Assembly: GCA_041684965.1 (NCBI GenBank) | Contig: JAWLGR010000016.1 | Coordinates: 1 to 64,000 of the forward strand | DNA from: Mariniphaga sp041684965 | Lineage (GTDB): Bacteria > Bacteroidota > Bacteroidia > Bacteroidales > Prolixibacteraceae | Reading direction: 5' to 3' | DNA length: 64,000 nucleotides | Shown: piece after piece, positions 54,412 through 63,342 of the stretch | How the letters are laid out: every line of letters starts with the position of its first letter | Numbering within the stretch: the stretch's first letter is position 1 | Program-made: the position numbers and the translations under genes | Notes under the pieces: generated by a model | What the model was told of the DNA's origin: nothing | Databases searched by the model: none | The model's input: the letters and a program-made list of their open reading frames with translations, nothing else

Positions 54412-54427
54412 TATTTCACGTGGAACA
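54412..54427. other. parS-like site (second copy)
   Basis: TATTTCACGTGGAACA differs from the site at 50711 only at its second base; the last 14 bases are identical. It lies in the 120-base gap between tdh and rsgA. Confidence 0.75.
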
Positions 54428-54434
54428 ATGATAT

Positions 54435-55463
54435 TTAATCCCATTCCAGAATTATTTTACCACAATTCCCTTCATCCATAATTTCAAATGCCTTTTGAAA
54501 TTCCCCGGCATGGAAACGATGTGTTATAATTGGAGTAATATCAAGACCCGAAGTAAGCATCATCTCAGTCTGATACCAGGTTTCATACATTTCTCTTCCA
54601 TAAATCCCTTTCAATGTTAATCCTTTGAAAATTACCTTATTCCAATCAATCAGGGTATTTCCAGGCAATATACCAAGCAGGCTTATTTTTCCCCCGTTAT
54701 ACATATGATTCACCATATCATTAAAAGCAGCAGGAGAACCTGAACATTCGAGGCCTATATCGAAACCTCCAACCATATTATGACGAGCCATAGCTTCCCT
54801 AATGCTTTCATTCACAGGGTCGATAACTCTTGTTGCTCCCATTTTACGTGCAAGGGCTCTTCGATAAGGACTTAAATCGGTGCCAATTACATTTCTGGCA
54901 CCAGAGAACCGGCAAATAGCAGCAGCCATTGCACCAATAGGCCCACCTATTCCTGTAATAAGAATATCCTCTCCCAGAAGCGGAAATGACAGAGCCGTGT
55001 GTGTTGCATTACCCAACGGATCCATAATAGCCATTATTTCATCTGGTATACTTACATCTACGTGCAATACATTTTTTGCCGGCACAGAAATAAATTCTGC
55101 AAAGCCACCATCACGGTTTACTCCAATACCAATGGTATGATCGCAAATATGTTGCCTTCCTCTCCTGCAATTCCTGCAAAAACCACATGATATATGGCCT
55201 TCTACTGTAACCCTCTCCCCTACCTTCACCCGATCGACTTCCGAGCCGGTGTCAACAACAACGCCCATGTATTCATGCCCTATTGTTACCGGGGTTTTAA
55301 TGGTTTGTCGGGCCCAATCATCCCATTTATAAATATGCAAATCAGTGCCGCAAACAGCAGCTTTTTTAATTTTTATTAAAACATCATTTGGTCCGACTTC
55401 CGGAACAGGTACATCCATCATCCATATTCCTTTTTCTGCTTTGCTCTTAACCAGTGCTTTCAC
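54435..55463 (-). CDS. tdh: L-threonine 3-dehydrogenase
   Basis: Protein of 342 residues, a zinc-dependent medium-chain dehydrogenase. Catalytic zinc ligands are Cys38 (AVCGTDLHIYKWDDW) and His63-Glu64 (IGHEYMG); the structural zinc is held by CGFCRNCRRGRQHIC. LHIYKWDDWA is specific for threonine dehydrogenase, which yields 2-amino-3-ketobutyrate. GTG start at 55463. The usual partner kbl is not adjacent. Confidence 0.92.
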   Translation of the reverse strand: MKALVKSKAEKGIWMMDVPVPEVGPNDVLIKIKKAAVCGTDLHIYKWDDWARQTIKTPVTIGHEYMGVVVDTGSEVDRVKVGERVTVEGHISCGFCRNCRRGRQHICDHTIGIGVNRDGGFAEFISVPAKNVLHVDVSIPDEIMAIMDPLGNATHTALSFPLLGEDILITGIGGPIGAMAAAICRFSGARNVIGTDLSPYRRALARKMGATRVIDPVNESIREAMARHNMVGGFDIGLECSGSPAAFNDMVNHMYNGGKISLLGILPGNTLIDWNKVIFKGLTLKGIYGREMYETWYQTEMMLTSGLDITPIITHRFHAGEFQKAFEIMDEGNCGKIILEWD

Positions 55464-55562
55464 GATTATGAATTTAATTGGTAAATCTTAAGGCAAAATA
55501 AAACAAAAATTGCCTGCAAATTATAACGAATATCAGCATAATGACCGTTAGTGTGCTGAATG

Positions 55563-56804
55563 TTATAAATTTTCGTGCTGGATGAAACGTTGGGAAATAA
55601 ATCGAACAGGATACCAGGAAGCAATGAACCCAATTCCCAATACAACGCCCAAAATAATAAAAATATCTGCCAATATAATCTTTACTGGATAAGCAGTAAT
55701 GATGAATGAACCTTCACCAGGAAGACTTATCAGCTCATAATGAATTTGAAGCCATGAAATAAATACCCCAAGAACAGTGCCTATTAAAGCGCCAAAAAAT
55801 GTTATTAACCAGCCCTCAAATAAAAAAATTTTTCGTATCAGTTTTGAATCGGCTCCCATTCCACGTAATATAAAAAGATCTTCTTTTTTATCGATTATAA
55901 GCATCGATAAACTTCCAAGCATGTTAAAGGAAGCTACTATGAGAATAAAAACCAAAATTAGATAAGCTGCCCATTTTTCCGATTGCATTGTTTTATAAAT
56001 GAGATCGTGTTGCTGATATTTATTTTTTACTTCAAAAGAGTCACCTAAAATATCCTGGATTCTTTTTTGTAATCTTCCCGTGCTTATATTTTTGTCAAGC
56101 CCCAATTCTATTGCTGAAATCTCACCTTCTGTTTCAAACAATCTGGCAGCAAAATTAAATGGTACGATCATGTATCTGGAATCAATTTCTTCGAGAACCG
56201 AAAAAACACCGGAAGGGAATATATAATCAAAATTGAGGGCACGTGCCGGATTTATTGAAGTTTGACTTCCTTTTTTAGGTACAAATACACGAATAGGATC
56301 TACAAAAGACAATCCCAGTCCCAGATTATATGCTACTCCCTGTCCTACTACGGCATAATCCATATTTCCCTCTTCCAGCATAAAAGCCCCGTCAATAATC
56401 AGGGTATCAATGTTTGTATACCGGGCATAGTTGGCTGGCACTCCTTTAATTGTGGCAACATATTGTTGTTTGTTGTATTTCAACAATGCAACTTCTTCAA
56501 TAATTTCTGCATAGTGAATCACACCTGGTAGTTTTTTTATCTCGGAAAAGTTGCTTTCCGAAGGAGAGAACATTTTACCCCGCGAAGCCGTAATCTTTAA
56601 ATCAGGATCAAAATTACTAAAAAGGCTTTCTATCAAGCTGTTAAATCCATTAAACACTGACAGGACAATAACAAGTGCCATAGTACCAACAATAATTCCC
56701 GTTACAGATATTGCGGAAATAATATTGATAATGTTTTGCTTTTTTTTTGAAAACAAATACCTGAGTGCTATGAATAATGGCAGATTCAATTTCTTTTTTA
56801 CCAA
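55563..56804 (-). CDS. ABC transporter permease, LolC/LolE-like
   Basis: Protein of 413 residues with four membrane segments (one N-terminal, three C-terminal) and a large MacB-type periplasmic domain. The opening NLPLFIALRYLFSKKKQNIINIISAISVTGI and GTMALVIVLSVFNGFNSLI are typical of lipoprotein-releasing LolC/E permeases. No ATPase (LolD) gene is adjacent. The start is a non-ATG codon, TTG at 56804 or TTG at 56789; the latter would match the usual family N-terminus. Follows rbfA by 19 bases. Confidence 0.88.
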   Translation of the reverse strand: MVKKKLNLPLFIALRYLFSKKKQNIINIISAISVTGIIVGTMALVIVLSVFNGFNSLIESLFSNFDPDLKITASRGKMFSPSESNFSEIKKLPGVIHYAEIIEEVALLKYNKQQYVATIKGVPANYARYTNIDTLIIDGAFMLEEGNMDYAVVGQGVAYNLGLGLSFVDPIRVFVPKKGSQTSINPARALNFDYIFPSGVFSVLEEIDSRYMIVPFNFAARLFETEGEISAIELGLDKNISTGRLQKRIQDILGDSFEVKNKYQQHDLIYKTMQSEKWAAYLILVFILIVASFNMLGSLSMLIIDKKEDLFILRGMGADSKLIRKIFLFEGWLITFFGALIGTVLGVFISWLQIHYELISLPGEGSFIITAYPVKIILADIFIILGVVLGIGFIASWYPVRFISQRFIQHENL

Positions 56805-56823
56805 AAACGTACTTAAAGGAATA

Positions 56824-57183
56824 TTATTTTTTGAGAAGATCGTCTATATGTTCGATATAATCCAGACTGTCATCAATGTAAAACTCTAATTCAGGGATTA
56901 CACGCACTATTTTTCCAATTCGTCTTCCAAGCTCTCCCCTGATTGACCTGGTGTTTAACTGGATATCACTTAATATTTCCTTTGCGAAACCTGAAGGATA
57001 AATGCTAAGGTATATACGTGCCAATCCCATATCTTTTGTTACCCTTACAATTGTTACACTTATAAGTTTTCCCTGGTATTTGGTTTTTGTTAGCTGAAGA
57101 AGAATATCCGACATCTCACGTTGTACCAATCGTGAAACTTTATTTTGTCTTGTACTGAACTGTTCCATTGTTTCGGCTTTCAT
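56824..57183 (-). CDS. rbfA: 30S ribosome-binding factor RbfA
   Basis: Protein of 119 residues with a KH-like fold: STRQNKVSRLVQREMSDILLQ, ISVTIVRVTKDMGLARIYLS and IPELEFYIDDSLDYIEHID, the RbfA signatures. It binds immature 30S particles for 16S 5'-end processing. It is followed by the LolC-like permease gene as an apparent two-gene unit. Confidence 0.94.
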   Translation of the reverse strand: MKAETMEQFSTRQNKVSRLVQREMSDILLQLTKTKYQGKLISVTIVRVTKDMGLARIYLSIYPSGFAKEILSDIQLNTRSIRGELGRRIGKIVRVIPELEFYIDDSLDYIEHIDDLLKK

Positions 57184-57354
57184 ATAATATTGGTCAAAAT
57201 TAACGAAAATACTTTGATTCGGTAGTTTTTTGAGTTCTGAGGATAAGCCAAAGTCATCTGAAAACCATTTGGAATGCCCGGTATAAGAATGATTAATTTA
57301 AGTATTATCAGGTCTTGTTTGATTTTGGAAAAAATAATATGCACTCGATTAACT

Positions 57355-58872
57355 TTATTTTTCTGCTGAAAATTTTTGAATTGCATTCCGGAGATCTTCA
57401 TCGGGTTTAATGATGTTGTAATTCTCCCAAAAATACGGGTCATAACTCCCAATCATTTCTACAAAAATATCCCGGTGTGAAAAGGATTCATCCCGATTGA
57501 ATTTTTTGAGTACTGTGGGTTGGATATCAGTAACCAGTAAATCGGAAACACTGTGAAATTCAGAATTGATTCTCTCACTTCGGCTTCGTATTTTAAATTT
57601 AATATTTGCATGTGCTGTTGCCAGCTGCCATTTGCCTTGGTACTTTTGATAACTTACCTGATATTCTACAAACGATGGTCGTGCTTTCACCCCAGGGGGT
57701 GTACGCTTTACAAGCACTGGAGTGGCTTTTTTTAAGCCATCCCGGTTTAGGCCGTACCTTGCATACACAACGGCAAATGTTTCACGATGAACAAAAATTT
57801 CGCCTGTATAGCCATGAAAATCAATTCCCGGTACCGGTTCGAATGCAAGCACATAAACAGGAACTTCATTGTACCATATTACTTTTGATATTTTATATTT
57901 GTAATGGTCTTCATACGCTTTATCAATAAATGTTTCCATCATTTTAACCACATCGAGCTGAGTAATTGTAAAAGGGCCGCCTTGTAATTTAAAATTGATC
58001 CAATTTAAAGGCTGGATGTCTGGACTTTGCCTGCCTTTAATTAATCTTGTGAGATCGTTTCTGGCAGAATTATAGGGAGCTTTTAATATTTCTGTCACTG
58101 CTTCAGAAACATTGATGTAATTTCCATCCTGTCGAACGGTTTCCCTGTAAAAAGCATTCATTAACTTGCTGTATGATGTATAATTGTTATCACGATTTGC
58201 CCTTATATTTTCCAGCAATTTCTCAGGTGTGGTTGCAGTTACCTTTATTTCACGAATCCGGATTGAAACAGGCTCCATCAGGATTAAATCTTCTTCCAGC
58301 AAATGACTGGCAGGAACAGCCATTCGGGCATAACCCAGATTTGAAATTATCAATGTGTCATCTATGTATTGTGGGTGAAGCTTTAGTAAAAAATCACCAT
58401 CCTCATTGGATATGGTTCCAAGAGGTTTATTTTGTACTGAAACTGATGCATAGGGTAAAGAATTTTTCTTTTTACTGTCAATAATTTTACCGGTAATGAA
58501 AAAAAGCTTTTTAGGAATGCTGTCAGAAGTGAATAAATTACTTTCTTCGTATCTTTGTTTTGAAATAACAACTTGATTATCAATTTCTGTGAGAAAATAC
58601 TCGTTCGGGTTAAAAAGTTGTTTCATGACCCAATAGAGAGATTTATCAACGGCTTTTATTGTATGTTCTTTTGTAGATTCTATCTGTGAAGCATCATAGG
58701 AAAAGTACACCCTGGACTGCCAGCTTATCTGGTCAAGAATCACTGAAAGTGGCTGATTTTCGAAGTGAATGGTAATGCGCCTCTCAAAAACAGAACCATC
58801 CTGTTGTTGCCCTGCTGAATGCAGGCTGTACAACAGGATGATAATAATTGTTTTTACGGCTTTTAATTGCAT
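57355..58872 (-). CDS. STN and carboxypeptidase-regulatory-like domain secreted protein
   Basis: Protein of 505 residues. Signal peptide, then an STN domain (about 30-105, ITIHFENQPLSVILDQISWQSRVYFSYDASQI in parts), then a carboxypeptidase-D regulatory-like beta domain (about 125-200, GKIIDSKKKNSLPYASVSVQ). A C-terminal region of about 300 residues follows that I do not recognise in detail but resembles the N-terminal part of some Bacteroidota outer-membrane DUF5686-type proteins. There is no TonB plug or barrel. Its start shares one base with the stop of the STN-protease gene. Confidence 0.65.
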   Translation of the reverse strand: MQLKAVKTIIIILLYSLHSAGQQQDGSVFERRITIHFENQPLSVILDQISWQSRVYFSYDASQIESTKEHTIKAVDKSLYWVMKQLFNPNEYFLTEIDNQVVISKQRYEESNLFTSDSIPKKLFFITGKIIDSKKKNSLPYASVSVQNKPLGTISNEDGDFLLKLHPQYIDDTLIISNLGYARMAVPASHLLEEDLILMEPVSIRIREIKVTATTPEKLLENIRANRDNNYTSYSKLMNAFYRETVRQDGNYINVSEAVTEILKAPYNSARNDLTRLIKGRQSPDIQPLNWINFKLQGGPFTITQLDVVKMMETFIDKAYEDHYKYKISKVIWYNEVPVYVLAFEPVPGIDFHGYTGEIFVHRETFAVVYARYGLNRDGLKKATPVLVKRTPPGVKARPSFVEYQVSYQKYQGKWQLATAHANIKFKIRSRSERINSEFHSVSDLLVTDIQPTVLKKFNRDESFSHRDIFVEMIGSYDPYFWENYNIIKPDEDLRNAIQKFSAEK

Positions 58873-60428
58873 TAAAAAACTTTTTTCAAATCAAATGAAG
58901 TCTTATATTCTTCCCCATCACGTAAAACTTTGATTTTAATTTTTTTATTTTCTTTGCTTTGCAACAACAGATTGATATCATTTAGTTCGAGTGATTGATG
59001 GTTGCTGTTGTTAAGCGAAAGAATCTGATCGTTTTCCTTTAGCCCGGCAAAATACGCCGGAGAATTTTCGCGGATATTAGTTATGGTGAAGATTGGCAAT
59101 CCGGGCATTGGATTCATTACTTCCATGCCACTCATATTGTAGTTGAAATCTTCTTTAACCCTGGATGTAGGCCGCATGGTAAGTCTGTTGTTCCGGTAAT
59201 CCAACGTAACTATAAATCTTCTAAGAATTTCTGCCCCAAGGGTCCCATTACGATCATTGGCAGTAATCAGTTGTTCTATGATTTCTGAATCTGGAAATGC
59301 CACGATGGGCTTGGGCAATATCAGGGGTCCTACCCAAATTCCGTCAATCCTGCCTTTCATACCGAAAAGGTCACCACTGAGGCCTTTCCCCAGAAAGGTT
59401 TCAATATGATTTTGTGGAAGACCTATACGTTCATCAGAATTTTTTGACAACCAAAGAGCATCACTGGCACCTGTATCAACAAGCAGTTTTACAGGAACTT
59501 CCTGAAGCTCATCGGTTACAATGCTGGTGCGGACAAAAGGCTTATTCCCTTCCAGGTGCAGAGGAAGTATAATGTCTTTTTTTCGATCACGGTATTTGTG
59601 GTGCTCGGGACGGTATAGTGTCAGTTTTTCATTTATATAATCAATTCTTACTACGTAATCTTTAAAAAGATTAAAACCAATGAGGCCATGGACCGGTAAA
59701 CCCAGCATATGGGAAATCTGGAAACTGTCATCAATAATCATTTGAACTTCCTGGTTCCAGGCAGTCAGCCCGTTTAATCTGATATTATTGTTGGCCGACC
59801 GGTAGGCTGTCAATGCCCCACCCTCGCCAAGCCCCTGTATCTGAATTGGCATCAGGTAGTTTAAGCTCAGTTTGTTCACAAATGGTAATTCTGTAATTAT
59901 CGGATATTTGACACCCGTATCAAGAATAAAATTCAATGTATCTGATTCATTAATGGTTACCGGTATTATTATCAGGTTGCTTGCTGATTTGAATTTTATG
60001 GTGATGGATTTGTCCCGGGGATTATCAAACAGGAAACCACGATTAGCACTTTGAAACTGGCTGGTATTTTCCATACTTTTTTCAAGTGGTACATAATCTC
60101 TCACAACAAGGATATTATCCTCAATTTCAAACAACAGGTAAAAATCCTGCATTAGCTTGTCAAGTACGAATTTTATTGGCTTGTTTGAAATATTTAAATT
60201 AACCTTTCTGCCTGCAACAATATTTGAATTGTATGAATAATCAAGGTTTAGATACTTACATATTTTCTCAATGACATCGGAAAGTGGTTCATCTTCAGCA
60301 TAGATGCTGATATTTTGATCCAATGCCTGGTTTCCAGGCTGTTGGGCAAACACTGCATTTGGCTTTAACAGTAATAATGTTAATGCTAGTGCAAATGCAA
60401 ATCTTAATTTTATTCCAATTGTTTTCAT
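58872..60428 (-). CDS. STN domain, double retropepsin-like aspartyl protease with PDZ domain
   Basis: Protein of 518 residues. Signal peptide (FAFALALTLLLLKPNAVFAQ), STN domain (about 38-110), two aspartyl-protease lobes with active-site motifs NFILDTGVKYP (Asp170) and KLLVDTGASDALWL (Asp318), then a PDZ domain (about 430-518, NIRENSPAYFAGLKENDQILSLN). Retropepsin/PDZ proteins are common in Bacteroidota, but fusion to STN is unusual. ATG at 60428, ten bases after fecR. Lies in an operon with FecI, FecR and another STN protein, so it may act in that signal pathway. Confidence 0.8.
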   Translation of the reverse strand: MKTIGIKLRFAFALALTLLLLKPNAVFAQQPGNQALDQNISIYAEDEPLSDVIEKICKYLNLDYSYNSNIVAGRKVNLNISNKPIKFVLDKLMQDFYLLFEIEDNILVVRDYVPLEKSMENTSQFQSANRGFLFDNPRDKSITIKFKSASNLIIIPVTINESDTLNFILDTGVKYPIITELPFVNKLSLNYLMPIQIQGLGEGGALTAYRSANNNIRLNGLTAWNQEVQMIIDDSFQISHMLGLPVHGLIGFNLFKDYVVRIDYINEKLTLYRPEHHKYRDRKKDIILPLHLEGNKPFVRTSIVTDELQEVPVKLLVDTGASDALWLSKNSDERIGLPQNHIETFLGKGLSGDLFGMKGRIDGIWVGPLILPKPIVAFPDSEIIEQLITANDRNGTLGAEILRRFIVTLDYRNNRLTMRPTSRVKEDFNYNMSGMEVMNPMPGLPIFTITNIRENSPAYFAGLKENDQILSLNNSNHQSLELNDINLLLQSKENKKIKIKVLRDGEEYKTSFDLKKVF

Positions 60429-60438
60429 GATCTTTATT

Positions 60439-61491
60439 TTATTTATTTCTGGTCGATTTAGATGAAAAAAACCAAATACCATTTTCATTGGTAAGTTCAA
60501 GATCAAACGTTAAACGTATGACATTAAGAATGAATTCTGGTGATTTATCCTCGAACTGAGCGGTTAAAAGCAAATTTTCAAGCTCTTTATTTTTTAGCTG
60601 GATTTCTGTGTGGTAAGTATTTTTCAGGTAACGGAGAACCTCAGGCAGTGGTGTTTTTGCAAAATGTAGGGAATTTGTTTTCCAAGCCAGGTAATTCAAA
60701 TCGGCTTTCATTGTTTTTCTGAATTTTCCATCGTAAATGGAAAGAATTCCTTTTTCCCCTGTACTCAATAAGTGCTTTGATGGTATTCCAGGGTCTTTTT
60801 GTTCGCTGTAAATTATCTGAACTGTACCTGATTCAACTGTAATTTCAACAGAATCTGACTCCGGGTAGGCATTTACATTAAATGAAGTACCTAATACTTT
60901 GATCTGAACTGTCCCTGCGTCAATAATGAAAGGATTGTTGGGATCGTGTGTTACATCAAAGAATACCTCGCCGGTAATCCGTACCTCACGTTGATTTTTT
61001 TTAAACCTGGCAGGAAACAGCAGGTGTGAATTTTCATTTAGCGTAACCACCGAACCATCTGGAAGAATATGATCGTTTATCACCTGCTTTTCGCCAGAAA
61101 CAATTTCAGTATAACTTGAGTAGCCTGAATTTTCTCTGATAATGTAATATCCTGATATTCCCAATAGAATAAACAGGAGTATGGATGCAGCATATTTAAA
61201 AAAGAAGCTTGCAGCTTTTATTTTTATTCCGGAAAACCTGGAAATGGAGCTTTCATGTTTTATACGTTTTTTTACTTTACTCCATGCCAAATTTGTATCA
61301 AAATTTTTCTGCTGATACAATTCATTGGTTTTTTGGACAAGAAATTTAATTTGTTCCAGTTCTTTCAGGTTTTGCTCTGTAGCTGTGGCCCAGGCTTCCA
61401 CTCGCCTGGTTTCAGCCTGGCTGGCTTCTCTGAAGACATATTTGCCAATCAGCTCCCAACCTGGTTTTTTAATTGAATTATTTGCTTTCAT
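60439..61491 (-). CDS. FecR-like transmembrane anti-sigma factor
   Basis: Protein of 350 residues. A cytoplasmic N-terminal part, one membrane segment (ASILLFILLGISGYYII), then a FecR domain (about 125-225, SGEKQVINDHILPDGSVVTLNENSHLLFP in parts) and a C-terminal DUF4974-type domain (LHFAKTPLPEVLRYLKNTYHTEI). FecR proteins take a signal from an STN domain and control a FecI-type sigma factor. ATG at 61491 preferred over TTG at 61506. 67 bases after the sigma gene. Confidence 0.92.
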   Translation of the reverse strand: MKANNSIKKPGWELIGKYVFREASQAETRRVEAWATATEQNLKELEQIKFLVQKTNELYQQKNFDTNLAWSKVKKRIKHESSISRFSGIKIKAASFFFKYAASILLFILLGISGYYIIRENSGYSSYTEIVSGEKQVINDHILPDGSVVTLNENSHLLFPARFKKNQREVRITGEVFFDVTHDPNNPFIIDAGTVQIKVLGTSFNVNAYPESDSVEITVESGTVQIIYSEQKDPGIPSKHLLSTGEKGILSIYDGKFRKTMKADLNYLAWKTNSLHFAKTPLPEVLRYLKNTYHTEIQLKNKELENLLLTAQFEDKSPEFILNVIRLTFDLELTNENGIWFFSSKSTRNK

Positions 61492-61558
61492 CTGCTGTAA
61501 TGACAACTAAGAACCATGTTACCCTGAAGCCTTGTTAATAAAAATTTCTGATTGAGAA

Positions 61559-62107
61559 CTAAAAAAAAGGTAGGAAGTCCCTGAGTTTTTCCCGTAGCAT
61601 TTTTATGGCAAGTCCTATTTGAGTTTCAACCGTTTTCATCGAAATATTTAATTTTTCTGAAATTTCCCTGTATTTTAAGCCTTCCTGACGGCTTAACCTG
61701 AATATTTCTCTCCTTTTTTCGGGCAATGAAGCGATGCTTTCTTCAATTTTTTGGAGAAGTTCCCCATGATATTCAAAATCCTCATCTATATTGGATTTTT
61801 TTTCTTTTTGGATTTTTTGGTTATGTATTTCTTCAATTTTTAAGTGCTTCAAATAATTCAGACATCGGTTTTTTACCGAACGATACAAATAATTTTTAAC
61901 TGACGATTCAATATTTATTTTAGTTCTTCTCTCCCACAATGTAACAAATAGCTCCTGAACGATTTCTTCGGCCGCAGTGGCATCTTTTGTCAATCTGGTG
62001 GCATAAAGACACAGAATAAAGTAATATGCACTGAAAAGTGCCTCAAATGCCTTCTCGTCGCCTTCCCTGATTTTTTCAAAAAGAATATGATCAGCCTGTC
62101 GATCCAT
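61559..62107 (-). CDS. FecI-like ECF sigma-70 factor
   Basis: Protein of 182 residues. Region 2 has AAEEIVQELFVTLWERR, region 4 has LKYREISEKLNISMKTVET with a helix-turn-helix, and the tail is typical of the Bacteroidota FecI-like subgroup. The ATG at 62107 gives normal length; the open frame upstream runs into the DUF202 gene. First gene of the sigma/FecR/STN-protease/STN operon. Confidence 0.92.
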   Translation of the reverse strand: MDRQADHILFEKIREGDEKAFEALFSAYYFILCLYATRLTKDATAAEEIVQELFVTLWERRTKINIESSVKNYLYRSVKNRCLNYLKHLKIEEIHNQKIQKEKKSNIDEDFEYHGELLQKIEESIASLPEKRREIFRLSRQEGLKYREISEKLNISMKTVETQIGLAIKMLREKLRDFLPFF

Positions 62108-62177
62108 TTTATACCCCTGAATTATTGGTCCTAAAATAATCAAACCAGATGATTCTTTTACCCGGATGCTCTGGTAA

Positions 62178-62558
62178 TTATATGTTAATGTTTGTAATAA
62201 GGTGCAGGATAAGTAAAATTCCACCTGCAAGAATTGCAAGGGTAAGCATCCCTGAAAGCAATGATGAAGATTTATACGATTGCCTGTTGATCTGTTTCTC
62301 AACTTTTTTATACTGATAATATGCAAACGGTGGTAATGCTACACCTAAAACGACAATTACAACACCAATAACAGCAGAAAATCCTTCTGAATCAGGAATT
62401 ACCTGCTCATGAAAGAGCAGTGAAATTTCCTTTAGAAACAAGGCAAATTTCACAATTACAAATCCAAGACCGATTAATGCCACGGAGGTTCTTACCCATG
62501 CGAGGAAAGTCCGTTCATTGGCCAGATGTTCCCGAAGTTTGGTATCATTTTTCTCCAT
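62178..62558 (-). CDS. DUF202 (YidH-like) membrane protein
   Basis: Protein of 126 residues with three membrane segments. The opening LREHLANERTFLAWVRTSVALIGLGFVIVKF is the DUF202 signature (ANERTFLAWxRT). Function unknown. ATG at 62558 is chosen over an upstream TTG. It ends 70 bases before the sigma gene and may have its own promoter. Confidence 0.88.
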   Translation of the reverse strand: MEKNDTKLREHLANERTFLAWVRTSVALIGLGFVIVKFALFLKEISLLFHEQVIPDSEGFSAVIGVVIVVLGVALPPFAYYQYKKVEKQINRQSYKSSSLLSGMLTLAILAGGILLILHLITNINI

Positions 62559-62781
62559 AGACGATTGTTTATATTGCAAAGATAAGCTTTGGTTAATGTC
62601 AAATCAATACCCTTTGACGCTGAATTTGCACTTATTTAGAAATGAAAAAATAACAATGTAAAGATACGGTGAGTTCCAGTGGAAAATATATACGAATGTT
62701 AAATTGTCTGTTCCAATGTTGCAGAGTGGGAGTTCGAAAGGAATATTAATCAATCTTTTGTTCACAGTAAACAAATCCTGG

Positions 62782-63027
62782 ATGTATTATGTATATGCCC
62801 TGTCAAGTGAAATCCGGAATTACATTTATGTTGGGTTAAGTTCGGATTTGGAAAAACGCATACATGCCCATAATTCAGGATATGAGCGTACCACCAAACC
62901 CTATCGTCCGTTTAAACTAATTTATAAGGAAGAATTTTCAACCCGTGTTGAAGCACGTGAGCGGGAGAAGTATTTTAAAAGCACAACCGGCAAAAATTAC
63001 TTAAGGGGACTGCTTAAAAAAATATGA
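62782..63027 (+). CDS. GIY-YIG nuclease family protein
   Basis: Protein of 81 residues made of one GIY-YIG domain. YYVYALSSEIRNYIYVGLS carries the paired tyrosine motif, LEKRIHAHNSG the Arg/His helix, and EAREREKYFKSTTGK the catalytic Glu region. Such small UvrC-type proteins are common and of unknown role, distinct from homing endonucleases. ATG at 62782 begins the domain; upstream in-frame codons add unrelated sequence. Confidence 0.87.
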   Translation: MYYVYALSSEIRNYIYVGLSSDLEKRIHAHNSGYERTTKPYRPFKLIYKEEFSTRVEAREREKYFKSTTGKNYLRGLLKKI

Positions 63028-63099
63028 ATTGAGTTAATTAGAATTTTGACATTTTCAATGAAATAATTAGCTTTGCACACCATTTTACCAAATGGAAAG

Positions 63100-63183
63100 G
63101 CCCGGGTGGCGGAATAGGTAGACGCGCTGGATTCAAAATCCAGTTCTGGCAACAGAGTGGGGGTTCGATTCCCCCCCCGGGTA
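63100..63183 (+). tRNA. tRNA-Leu (CAA)
   Basis: 84 nucleotides folding as a class II tRNA. Acceptor GCCCGGG pairs with CCCGGGT, the anticodon stem CTGGA/TCCAG encloses TTCAAAA, giving anticodon CAA (63134-63136, reads UUG). A long variable arm is present, and the T-stem is GGGGG/CCCCC around TTCGATT. Discriminator A at 63183; the 3' CCA is not encoded. Confidence 0.97.
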
Positions 63184-63342
63184 CAGGAATAAGTTCTGTC
63201 AGTGATGATCTTTATTTATCTTCATCAAACGAATACGGCTAAACAGCCACTCAATGATGTCAACCTTCTGTTTGAAACTAAAAATTCCTGCTTCTTTCCC
63301 TGAACTTTAGGAAATTCATCTTTCATCTACAGTTTAGCAAAA

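Noticed and set aside
57180..57452. Minus-strand frame of 90 codons between rbfA and the STN protein gene
   Set aside because: It overlaps the C-terminal coding part of the STN/carboxypeptidase-regulatory gene in another frame and has no protein features.
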